A stretch of 46,027 bases of DNA from an uncultured Myxococcales bacterium (lineage in GTDB: Bacteria > Myxococcota_A > UBA9042). The translations under genes and the position numbers were made by a program. Shown here piece by piece: positions 7,767-15,611 of this stretch. The stretch is taken from the NCBI GenBank assembly GCA_903883645.1, contig CAISBR010000096.1, forward strand, positions 1 through 46,027. Reading direction: 5' to 3'. Under the pieces are notes generated by a model, which saw only the letters and a program-made list of their open reading frames with translations, had not been told where the DNA came from and made no database searches. Positions within the stretch are counted from its first letter, which is position 1, and each line of letters starts with the position of its first letter.

Positions 7767-8693
7767 ATGTCGGCCCCTTCTGACCCAAATCGCGGCAGCG
7801 CGCTCGCGCCATGGTTCCTCGCCCTCGCAGCGATCTCCTGGATTCAAATTGCGTTTGGCGCCCTGGTTCGCGCCAAGAAGGCCGGCTTGTCGTGCCCAGA
7901 CTGGCCGCTGTGCTACGGCAAGATCGTGCCCAACCTAAAACTCGACGGCGTGGTCTACGAGTACGGCCACCGCGTGTTTGCTCTGCTGGTTTCTGGCCTT
8001 TTCGCATACTTGATCTGGCAGACATGGCGCGACAGTGCGCTCAAGGCCCGCATCGGCAAATGGCTAATTGGCGGGGCGGTGCTGCTGCTCGTGCAAATTG
8101 TGTTTGGCGGTTTGACAGTGCTCATCGTCCACACAGGCGACGGCGACCCGCGGCCTGCCGCCTGGACTGTGTCAACTCACCTAATCTTAGGTAATAGTTT
8201 CGCAGCATTAGCCCTGCTTGCCGCCCAGGAACTGACACGTTCCGAACATGGCCGCCCCAGCGCCCTGCCGGCAGCGTTTCGAGCGGTGCTTGCCGGCTGG
8301 ACCATCAGTCTTTTCGCGCAGTTCATTCTGGGTGGCCTGGTCGCAGGCACCATCTCAGGCATGGTATGTACCGAATTCCCAACATGTACTGGCGGCATCT
8401 GGTTTCCGACCTTCCTCGGCCCGGTTGGACTGCAGGTGATTCACCGCCTAAACGCCTACCTGCTGGTATCGCTCGCACTCACTCTCTTGTGGCTGTGCCG
8501 CAGCCATGCGGGCTTGCGCGGTACGACCCGTGCGCTGCTGGCCCTGGTGCTCGGGCAGGCGACCGTCGGGGCGATCAACGTCTTGACGCTGTTGCCGCCT
8601 GCGGTCACCACGGCCCACAGCGTATTCGCGGCACTGCTTTTCTCGGTGACGGCGTTGCTGTGGCATCGGGCACTCGCCTCGCGCACTCGATAG
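7767..8693 (+). CDS. ctaA: Heme A synthase (CtaA/Cox15)
   Basis: A 308-residue polytopic inner-membrane protein that oxidises the C8 methyl of heme O to make heme A for aa3-type cytochrome oxidases. GALVRAKKAGLSCPDWPLCYG is diagnostic and contains the first extracytoplasmic Cys pair. The second half repeats this with VCTEFPTC. Candidate heme ligands are the His residues in EYGHR, STHL, QVIHR and TTAHS, two in each four-helix half, and the Glu of EYGHR is also conserved. About eight membrane helices are present. Start ATG 7767 follows GGTGA. No ctaB or oxidase subunit genes are adjacent. The stop codon merges into repeat copy B. Confidence 0.93.
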   Translation: MSAPSDPNRGSALAPWFLALAAISWIQIAFGALVRAKKAGLSCPDWPLCYGKIVPNLKLDGVVYEYGHRVFALLVSGLFAYLIWQTWRDSALKARIGKWLIGGAVLLLVQIVFGGLTVLIVHTGDGDPRPAAWTVSTHLILGNSFAALALLAAQELTRSEHGRPSALPAAFRAVLAGWTISLFAQFILGGLVAGTISGMVCTEFPTCTGGIWFPTFLGPVGLQVIHRLNAYLLVSLALTLLWLCRSHAGLRGTTRALLALVLGQATVGAINVLTLLPPAVTTAHSVFAALLFSVTALLWHRALASRTR

Positions 8694-8722
8694 CATCCAT
8701 TTTCTACTGCTTGAAAGTACAG
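8692..8722 (+). repeat. Short intergenic repeat, copy B
   Basis: AGCATCCATTTTCTAC, then TGCTT, then GAAAGTACAG. The TAG stop of ctaA overlaps its left end. It lies between ctaA and the convergent lipoprotein gene. Confidence 0.85.
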
Positions 8723-8823
8723 ATGTTTACTGTGCCTGGTGCCGAGCCGGCGCGGACCGCTCGGTAGGCCTGGCTGCAGATGCCCGTCGACTCTCTGCCC
8801 CAGGCGCGGGTGCCCGTTCGCCA
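8723..8823. other. 101-bp non-coding stretch between two direct copies of the repeat
   Basis: No reading frame of note is present. It contains a possible hairpin, CCGAGC (8742-8747) with GCTCGG (8759-8764) and an 11-base loop. No T-run follows, so I do not call a terminator. The two flanking copies are in the same orientation. Confidence 0.5.
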
Positions 8824-8854
8824 AGCATCCATTTTCTACTGTGCGAAATTACAG
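8824..8854 (+). repeat. Short intergenic repeat, copy C
   Basis: AGCATCCATTTTCTAC, then TGTGC, then GAAATTACAG. This copy can form a six-base-pair stem, TACTGT (8837-8842) with ACAGTA (8851-8856), around the loop GCGAAATT. It is the best match to the family consensus. Confidence 0.85.
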
Positions 8855-8924
8855 TACTTAGCCCGGGCACGCCGACCACGGGGCGAGCGAGTGCCTGCCC
8901 GCCGCCGCAGCCAGTGCGTATCGG

Positions 8925-9983
8925 CTAGAACGCGGTCTTGAGCTCGGCGCAGCACTTTTCCATGACGCACTTGCTCTGGTTTTCGGCCTGGCTGCACGCG
9001 TCCATGTTGTTGTTTTCACAGTCGTAGTAGGCCGTTGCCGCCGTGTTGCAGCTCGCGCTGACCTTGCAGCTTGTCAGGCAGGCCTTGTCGCAGGTCACCA
9101 CCGCGGTGGCGCAGTTCATCATGCACGCACCAATGCTCATGGGGTCCGCCGACATGCAACCCTGCACGCACGTGTTCATGGTGTTGGTGCACGCCATCAT
9201 GCACGGCTCCATGCAGGGCACGTACGGGCAGCAGTTGCGCGTGGTGTTGCTGCCGCCGTCGCATGGGTTGGCATCACAGGTCGATCCCGCCGGCGGCTTG
9301 AGCGAGCCCACATTGACCGAGCCGCTGCCAGTATCTTTAGTAACTTCAGCCGGTTTGCACTGTACCGAACCGTCGGTGCCGAAATAGACCAAGTTGAACG
9401 AACCGTCGAGCGTAAACGTCTTGGGCCCCATCGCCACCGCCGCGCCGCCATCGGCCAGCACACCGTTGAATTTGCCCGTCACCGCCTGCCCGCTCTTGGC
9501 CGGGCACGAGGTAATGTCAATTGTTCCAGTGCCCTTCGACGTGTAGATTCCCGAAGCGCCCACACTCGCGACCGTGTAGACCACCCAAGCATCGCTGTTG
9601 GCCTCGCCTGCTGGGATCCCGGTAGCAGGTAATGGGTATTTGTCGGTATTAACATGCACTTCAATCACCTTGGTGCTGCCGTCGCTGCCTATCGAGGCCA
9701 TCCACAGCACCAACTGGCTGCCTGCGTTCATCGCGCCGACTTTGTTGCTGCTAGCCTCGGTGTCCGCCTTGCTGGCCGGCTTGTCCACGTCGACGCTCGC
9801 CTTGGCGCCGCTGTCGCTCGTCGTGCTGACCGAAGCCTTGTTCGTGCTGTTGTCACCGTTGGTTGTGGTCGAGGTGTCGCCCGCGGTCGAGGTACCGCCC
9901 GTGCCACCCGTGCTGGTCGCAGCACAAGCTGTAGCCGCGAGACCAAGGACCAGCATAGAGCTCATTTTCAAAAGGTTCCGCAT
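8925..9983 (-). CDS. Met/Cys-rich lipoprotein of unknown function
   Basis: A 352-residue lipoprotein. The lipobox is LAATAC at the end of a short signal peptide (Cys near residue 20). A Thr/Ser/Gly/Asn-rich spacer follows, then a beta-rich middle domain. The last 115 residues carry about 24 cysteines and many methionines, for example CMEPCMMACTNTMNTC, CMMNC and CKVSASC. Such Met/Cys spacing could bind copper or form a disulfide-rich domain; neither is proven. ATG 9983 follows GGGAGAGGGAA, so this start is preferred over the longer open frame. It is transcribed divergently from another lipoprotein and convergently with ctaA. I do not recognise a named family. Confidence 0.75.
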   Translation of the reverse strand: MRNLLKMSSMLVLGLAATACAATSTGGTGGTSTAGDTSTTTNGDNSTNKASVSTTSDSGAKASVDVDKPASKADTEASSNKVGAMNAGSQLVLWMASIGSDGSTKVIEVHVNTDKYPLPATGIPAGEANSDAWVVYTVASVGASGIYTSKGTGTIDITSCPAKSGQAVTGKFNGVLADGGAAVAMGPKTFTLDGSFNLVYFGTDGSVQCKPAEVTKDTGSGSVNVGSLKPPAGSTCDANPCDGGSNTTRNCCPYVPCMEPCMMACTNTMNTCVQGCMSADPMSIGACMMNCATAVVTCDKACLTSCKVSASCNTAATAYYDCENNNMDACSQAENQSKCVMEKCCAELKTAF

Positions 9984-10145
9984 TTCCCTCTCCCAATCGC
10001 CCTGCAGGCGCGACGCCCGGCCAGCAAAGGGCGCGAGCTGCAAAAGGACGCAGATCAAACGGGTCTGCACCCAAGGTGCTTTGATGCTGCGACTCCGTCC
10101 ACGCGATTGCAAGCCGGCCAAGCCACAGCCTTGTCGCAGCGGAGT

Positions 10146-10174
10146 TTGCAGGCGGCACGCGACCTGCGCACAAT
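10146..10174 (+). promoter_or_regulatory. Possible sigma-70-type promoter of the lipoprotein gene at 10201
   Basis: TTGCAG at 10146-10151 and CACAAT at 10169-10174 are separated by 17 bases. Transcription would begin about 20 bases before the ATG at 10201. It is judged from sequence alone. Confidence 0.35.
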
Positions 10175-10200
10175 GGCGTCGGCCACCGTGGCCGGCACCG

Positions 10201-11241
10201 ATGAGTACCATGCCCAAACGCTCGCTAGCCCTATTTGCCGCGTCAGTCGTCGCCCTTGCTGCCATTGCCTGCGGCAAAAAGACCGCAGTCTTGTCGCCAC
10301 CTTCGCCGCCCGCGTCCGCCGATAGTGCGGTTCCGTTGCCCATCACGGCCTCGGCGACGACCGCTTTGCCACAGCCTGCTACCGCCACTCAACTGCCGAA
10401 TATAGCGACACCTTCGCAGGTTCAGTCCGTATCGGTGGCACTGAGTATGGGCACCGGCAGCGCCGGCCAGCCGCAGGCCAATCAAACGACCACGCTCACG
10501 GTCGCGCCGATCAACGCCAAGGGCCAGGTCATTGCCGACCTGCAACCCCTAATGGGCGGCGAATTGTTGTTAGTTGCAATGCGTTATGACCTAGGCTGGC
10601 TCCAGGTGCAGGTGGCCGCACCGATCCCGCCAGATGCCCGCGGCAAGCGCCAGTTCGCTGTCAAATTTCCCCAAGGTGGCAGACACTTGCTGTACTTCTT
10701 GTTCCAGCCCAAGGGGCAGCCGCTGGCGTACGTACCGGTCGATCTCACGGTAGCAGGGCCCGACGCGCCGGCCCAGGCCTGGGTCGAGGAAGTACCCCGC
10801 TTTGCTGGGCCCGATGGGCTAGAAGTCGGCTTAAAGACAGAGCCTTCTGCCCCTGCGCCTTGCCAACCCTTCCAGGTCGCGTCAACGTGGCTGCGCCGAG
10901 ACAAGCCCCTGGCCCTGCTCGGTGGCGACCGCGGGCGGGTGCTTTACCTGCTTTTGTCCGAAGCGATGGGCAGCCCCGTCACGAGTCAAGCCATTGCGGT
11001 TCAAGGCGATCTTGCGGCAGAAGCCAGTGCGGCAGCGGCAGGCAACCCAGCAACCGCCGGTTCGTACCGCAGCTTGGGCGCCGACCTGGGCACCGACGCG
11101 CTGCTTACCGCCAACACCTCAGGACACCACAAGATTCTTGCCATTGCCGCGACTGGCACCTACGCAGCTGCCCACGTGATCACGGCGCAATTCGGCCTCG
11201 CGGTCGAAGGCAAGCTGCCCCCCGGTGGTTGCCCTCAGTAG
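10201..11241 (+). CDS. Lipoprotein with two divergent YtkA/copper-handling-like beta domains
   Basis: A 346-residue lipoprotein. The signal peptide ends in LAAIAC and is followed by a Pro/Ser/Ala-rich spacer. The pattern GGELLLVAMRYDLGWLQVQ ... FAVKFPQGGRHLLYF ... YVPVDLTV resembles the repeated beta-sandwich of secreted proteins near copper resistance and cytochrome oxidase genes. Those normally read 'LHMIVVSKDLSHFQHVHP ... FPKPGLYRLFADF'. The second half (about 190-340) repeats the layout. The expected histidines are mostly lost, so metal binding is doubtful. ATG 10201 or 10210 could be the start; neither has a clear ribosome site. It is divergent from the Met/Cys-rich lipoprotein. The family assignment is tentative. 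Confidence 0.65.
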   Translation: MSTMPKRSLALFAASVVALAAIACGKKTAVLSPPSPPASADSAVPLPITASATTALPQPATATQLPNIATPSQVQSVSVALSMGTGSAGQPQANQTTTLTVAPINAKGQVIADLQPLMGGELLLVAMRYDLGWLQVQVAAPIPPDARGKRQFAVKFPQGGRHLLYFLFQPKGQPLAYVPVDLTVAGPDAPAQAWVEEVPRFAGPDGLEVGLKTEPSAPAPCQPFQVASTWLRRDKPLALLGGDRGRVLYLLLSEAMGSPVTSQAIAVQGDLAAEASAAAAGNPATAGSYRSLGADLGTDALLTANTSGHHKILAIAATGTYAAAHVITAQFGLAVEGKLPPGGCPQ

Positions 11242-11268
11242 CCACGGCAACATCTTCTAATTATTCAG

Positions 11269-12627
11269 CTATCTCTTGGGTCGCGACGGACGCGGACCGC
11301 CTCCGGTGCGGGGAGCCGAGCGTGGCCCATTGCGCGGCGGCGCGCCCGACTCAAAGCCCGGCCTCGGCCCTTCGCGTTCAAAGCTGCCGCGACCCTCCGG
11401 TGGCCGCGGACGCGGCGGTGGCAGGTCGCTCAGTTGCAGCACCGGCTCGCGGCGACCTTGGCGGTTGGTCTCGCCGGCAACCCCATTCAGCGTCAAAATA
11501 TCGCCGCGCCAAGCGGACCCAAGTGCGGGTGGTGCCTGCAGTTCTGGCACTTCGACGACGCGCCGGCCATCGGGCCCGCACACGTAGCGTCGCAGCAGCC
11601 CGGCATCGCGCATAGGCCCGCCAATCACGCGAAACTGCTTGGGATCACTCGCTGCCGGTTCCGTTCGCTGCACAGCCAGGTAGCTGAATTTTAGCGTCGA
11701 GCGGTCGTGTTCCATGGCCGTATCGTAGGCCACAATGTGCGGCGGACGGGTCCACGATCTCTCAGTAAAGCACCAGTCTTTATGCGACGTTGCAAGCGGA
11801 CAGACCTTGGCCCCCCGGCACGGCGCCAGGATCGGCCAACCCAGACTCGTCGCCAAATGCTCGCGCGTCTCGATCACCACATGCGACCCATGTCGCGTCG
11901 CCGGCTCGACAATTAGGGCAATGCCACCCGGCGCCAAGTGCCGTTCCAGCACCGACTCAACCAGCGCCCCGGGCGTCATCGTCTTGCGCCCACCCACCGA
12001 CCACTCGTTCAGCACATTCGCAAACAGAATCAGGTCGTACTCGCCCCCTGCCGACGAATGCAGGAATTTCGCCTCGCGCAAATTGCCAGCATGAATCGTC
12101 AGTTCTGCGTCAGGCCGCAGCGTCGCCAGCACCTGGCCGCCGTCTTGCATGGCCGTGCGCACGCCATCGATCGCGGTGATTTGCAGCCGCGTCGCCGGGC
12201 CCGCAACCGCCGCCACTCCGAGCGTCGCGCTTAGTGGACCTGCACCCAGATCCAGAATGCGCAAGCGGTCTTTCGGCAGACGGTCCCATGCCCCAGCCAG
12301 CTCGAGTGCGGCCTGCACCGTCGCCGCGCCCGTCACCGCGTAGTACGCCAGATAGGCGGCACGCGCCGGCGGCGAAGACAGATACGCAGGAGTTAACTCA
12401 TTGCGGTCACTTGTAAAATTACGCGAAATCGCCGCTACCGCCTCGCCATGAGCCGCCAAGGGCCGGCCAAAACGCTGCTTAACGAACGACACCAACAGCT
12501 CGGGCAACGGCCCCAGTCGAACGCCGTGATCGGCCGAACGCGACGGTGGTTTGGGAACGGGCTTGCTCGGAAACATGGCCTTCTCGCTGTGCAGCCGCAG
12601 ACGGCGCGGGCGCACCTTATAGTCCAT
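11269..12627 (-). CDS. Rsm22-like SAM-dependent methyltransferase with Fe-S-type cysteines
   Basis: A 452-residue protein of the Rsm22/METTL17-like group, which acts on or with the small ribosomal subunit. The SAM motif is ILDLGAGPLSATLG (about residues 123-136), followed by NVLNEW. The family signature is visible late: APCRGAKVCPL, DWCFTERSW, then LKFSYLAVQR. In characterised Rsm22 homologues the cysteines and nearby residues hold a [4Fe-4S] cluster. Three of these Cys are present here. The last 60 residues are a disordered tail rich in Arg, Pro and Gly (RPRPPEGRG, GGGPRPSRPKR), suitable for RNA contact. It is convergent with the lipoprotein gene, and its start faces the helicase gene. Confidence 0.75.
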   Translation of the reverse strand: MDYKVRPRRLRLHSEKAMFPSKPVPKPPSRSADHGVRLGPLPELLVSFVKQRFGRPLAAHGEAVAAISRNFTSDRNELTPAYLSSPPARAAYLAYYAVTGAATVQAALELAGAWDRLPKDRLRILDLGAGPLSATLGVAAVAGPATRLQITAIDGVRTAMQDGGQVLATLRPDAELTIHAGNLREAKFLHSSAGGEYDLILFANVLNEWSVGGRKTMTPGALVESVLERHLAPGGIALIVEPATRHGSHVVIETREHLATSLGWPILAPCRGAKVCPLATSHKDWCFTERSWTRPPHIVAYDTAMEHDRSTLKFSYLAVQRTEPAASDPKQFRVIGGPMRDAGLLRRYVCGPDGRRVVEVPELQAPPALGSAWRGDILTLNGVAGETNRQGRREPVLQLSDLPPPRPRPPEGRGSFEREGPRPGFESGAPPRNGPRSAPRTGGGPRPSRPKR

Positions 12628-12753
12628 CGGCGGCTACAACGGAACCGCGCCGCGGCGCAACCACTAGACAAATGTTCAGGACATGCTAGCGTGCCCTCCC
12701 AGCTTTCGCCCCTGGCGTACGGACCGCAGCGGGGCTAGCGGCAAAGGATCGGC

Positions 12754-15531
12754 ATGAGCGAGCCCACGCAACCAGCGAATCAGCCAACGAAACGCCAGAA
12801 GCCACCCCTCGATCTTGGTCGTTTCGCCGACCGCATTGTGGCCACGCGCGAGATTGCGCCACGCGAGGCCCGCTACGCCGATTTTCCTGAAGCACTGCAC
12901 CCCAAGCTGCGGGCCGCTCTGTGCTATCGCGGCATTGCCCAGCTCTATGTGCACCAAGCGCGCGGTTTCGAGGCAGCGCAACGTGGCGAACATGTGGTGG
13001 TAACGACAGGTACCGCCTCCGGAAAGTCGCTCACCTACCTGCTGCCAGTTCTACAGTCCGTACTCGATGACGCGTCGGCGCGGTCGCTTCTGCTGTTCCC
13101 CACGAAGGCTCTGAGCCAGGACCAGCTGCGCGGCGTGGTCAACTTGGTCGACCAAATGGGCGGCACGCGCATCGAAGCCGGTGTTTATGATGGGGATACC
13201 CCGCCGGCCGAGCGCATCCGCATCCGCGATCGTGCGCACCTGGTACTTACAAACCCCGACATGCTGAATTCGGCGCTGCTGCCCAACCACGGTCGGCAGG
13301 GGTTTTCGCATATCTTCCGTAATCTTAAGTACATCGTGGTCGACGAACTGCATACCTACCGCGGCGCTTTTGGCGCGCACTTTGCGGGCGTGATGCGGCG
13401 GCTGTGGCGGATTTGCCGGCACTACGGGTCGAATCCCACCTTTCTGTGCAGTTCCGCGACGATCGCCAATGCCCGCGAGCACGCTGAGCTGCTGTGTCTG
13501 CACCAGGCCGGCGCGAAAATGCAACTGATCGACGAAGACGGCTCGCCGTCTGCTGGCAAGATGATCCACTTCTGGCAGCCGCCCCTGCTCAAGAACGAGC
13601 AGCGTAAGATGGTAGCTAGCGAAATGACGGTACTTTTGCCGTGGCTAATCGAGCAGCGCCACCGCACTATCGCCTTTTGCCGGTCGCGCAAAGAGACGGA
13701 GATCGTGCTCAAGGAGTCGCGCGACAAGCTGGCCCACGTGGCCGGGCACGATGAGTCGTATCTGCTGGCGGGTTACCGAGGCGGCTATACCCCCGAGGAA
13801 CGTCGCAAAGTTGAACAGGATTTGACACAGGGCCGCTTGCTGGGCGTGGTGTCGACTAACGCGCTCGAGCTCGGTATCGACATCGGCGCGCTCGAAGTGG
13901 TGGTGCAAGGCGGCTTTCCGGGCACCCGCGCCTCGTTTTGGCAGCAGATGGGCCGCGCCGGTCGTCGCCAAGAAAAGGCCCATGCAATTGTAATGTTGGC
14001 GGTCACTCCAGTCGATCAGCACATCGCCGAGAACCCCGACTGGCTGGTGGGGCAGCCGGCCGAACATGCGGTGGTCGATCGCGACAATCTGGCGATCCAG
14101 TTGGCGCATGTACGCGCGGCGGCTGCAGAATTGCCCTTGTCGCTCGACGACGCAGCGGTGTTTCCCGATCTGGGCGAGATCCTGCCGGTGCTCGCCAAAG
14201 CGGGCGAAGTGCGGCAAGCCATGGGCGCGTGGCAGTGGTGCGGAAGTGCCTTTCCCGCAGGGGAATTCAGCCTGCGCAACGTCGACAAAGACCGCTTTAA
14301 GCTGGTCAACCGCCACACCGGCACCACGATCACCGAAATGGACCGCCCCCAAGTCTACCGCGAGGCCCACCCGCGCGCGGTGTACCTACACGACGGCGTA
14401 CAATACCAGGTCGAAGCTCTTGATCTGGTTGGGCATGTTGCCACGGTGGTGCCGGTCGAACAGCACTTCTACACCCAGCCCGACGTGCGCAGCCATATCG
14501 ACGTGCTGCTGACGCAGGAGAGTAAGCCAACTGGCCGTACGCGCGTGCATTTCGGCGATGTGCGGGTCGAAGACGACGTGGTGGGCTACAAGATGCTCGA
14601 GTTCCAATCCCACCAAAACCTGGGCTACGAAGCGCTGCACGAGCATCTGCGCATGCGGCTTGAGACGGAAGCGGTTTGGCTGCAAATTCCAGAAGATGTG
14701 CTCGCGACCCTGGGGCAAGAGCGACAAGATGCCTTGAGCGGCGTGGTGCACGCGGTTACGGCCTGTGCTCGCCTAAAAACCATGGCTGAAACCAGCGACT
14801 TGCGCGGCAGCAGCTTCCACTATACCGAAGACGAGTCTGGCCGCACGGCCACCGGAGTAGTCTGCTACGACGCCCACCCCGGCGGCCTGGGTTATGCGGC
14901 CAAGTCCTTTGATTTTTGGAGCGAAGTCTTGGCCGACGCCAATCACTTGGTCAGCCACTGCCGCTGCAAGGCGGGCTGCCCGGCCTGTGTAGGCGACTGG
15001 GTGCGCGACAAGCGCTTGATCGCCTGGGCTTTAGCGAACCTTGAACGGCCGATCTCGCTACCCAACGAACTGCGGCGACCAGGCGCGCAACCCGCGGTGA
15101 CGACTGCGCAACTGCAGCGTGAACCGCTTGTCCGCTGGGCCGAGGTGGTGCCGCTATGGAGTCAGGTCTGTGCGCGGCTACGGCAGCGGCAGTGCCCAGG
15201 CGCCGAGGTGCTGGCTGGCGTGCTTGGGGTCGAAATCCGTGATAGTAAACTGGTCCTGCATCTCAGCAGCCCGGGTCTGGCTATGTGGTTAGAGCAAGAC
15301 GAGACGCGACGCCGGCTGACGGCCGACTTGGCGGCGGTGATCGAAGCGCCCAGCGACTTTGGGCTGGCCGTCGAAGTGGGCAGCGATGAGCGCGAGCGAG
15401 CCGTGCACAAGCAAATCAAGGTTCAGCGCCGCCACGACGATCTGGTCACGGCCGCGCCAGAGACGGAGCGCGAAGCCAATGAGGTGCTCGCCAGCGGCTA
15501 TGTGCTAGCCGGCGACGGCACGGTGAATTAG
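12754..15531 (+). CDS. MrfA/YprA-like superfamily 2 helicase with DUF1998 (MZB) domain and extra C-terminal domain
   Basis: A 925-residue DNA helicase like Bacillus MrfA and Hrq1, which act in repair of mitomycin-type lesions. Walker A is TGTASGKS (about 83-90), the DExH box is DELH near 196, and SSATI, TNALELGIDIG and QMGRAGRR follow. The zinc-binding DUF1998 signature is near 735-750: HCRCKAGCPACVGDW, with four cysteines after AHPGGLGYA. MrfA proteins usually end near 750 residues; here about 130 further residues form another domain (LWSQVCARLRQ ... LVLHLSSPGLAMWL). This is loosely like DnaA domain I or DnaX domain III. A GGA-containing ribosome site precedes ATG 12754. The next helicase gene follows after 80 bp on the same strand. 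Confidence 0.88.
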   Translation: MSEPTQPANQPTKRQKPPLDLGRFADRIVATREIAPREARYADFPEALHPKLRAALCYRGIAQLYVHQARGFEAAQRGEHVVVTTGTASGKSLTYLLPVLQSVLDDASARSLLLFPTKALSQDQLRGVVNLVDQMGGTRIEAGVYDGDTPPAERIRIRDRAHLVLTNPDMLNSALLPNHGRQGFSHIFRNLKYIVVDELHTYRGAFGAHFAGVMRRLWRICRHYGSNPTFLCSSATIANAREHAELLCLHQAGAKMQLIDEDGSPSAGKMIHFWQPPLLKNEQRKMVASEMTVLLPWLIEQRHRTIAFCRSRKETEIVLKESRDKLAHVAGHDESYLLAGYRGGYTPEERRKVEQDLTQGRLLGVVSTNALELGIDIGALEVVVQGGFPGTRASFWQQMGRAGRRQEKAHAIVMLAVTPVDQHIAENPDWLVGQPAEHAVVDRDNLAIQLAHVRAAAAELPLSLDDAAVFPDLGEILPVLAKAGEVRQAMGAWQWCGSAFPAGEFSLRNVDKDRFKLVNRHTGTTITEMDRPQVYREAHPRAVYLHDGVQYQVEALDLVGHVATVVPVEQHFYTQPDVRSHIDVLLTQESKPTGRTRVHFGDVRVEDDVVGYKMLEFQSHQNLGYEALHEHLRMRLETEAVWLQIPEDVLATLGQERQDALSGVVHAVTACARLKTMAETSDLRGSSFHYTEDESGRTATGVVCYDAHPGGLGYAAKSFDFWSEVLADANHLVSHCRCKAGCPACVGDWVRDKRLIAWALANLERPISLPNELRRPGAQPAVTTAQLQREPLVRWAEVVPLWSQVCARLRQRQCPGAEVLAGVLGVEIRDSKLVLHLSSPGLAMWLEQDETRRRLTADLAAVIEAPSDFGLAVEVGSDERERAVHKQIKVQRRHDDLVTAAPETEREANEVLASGYVLAGDGTVN

Positions 15532-15611
15532 CCTTTGGTCCGCCCCATTCCGCGCGACGTGTCGTCGCACAGAACCGCCAAGCAGGAACCGGAAACGCCG
15601 ATGGTGAATTC

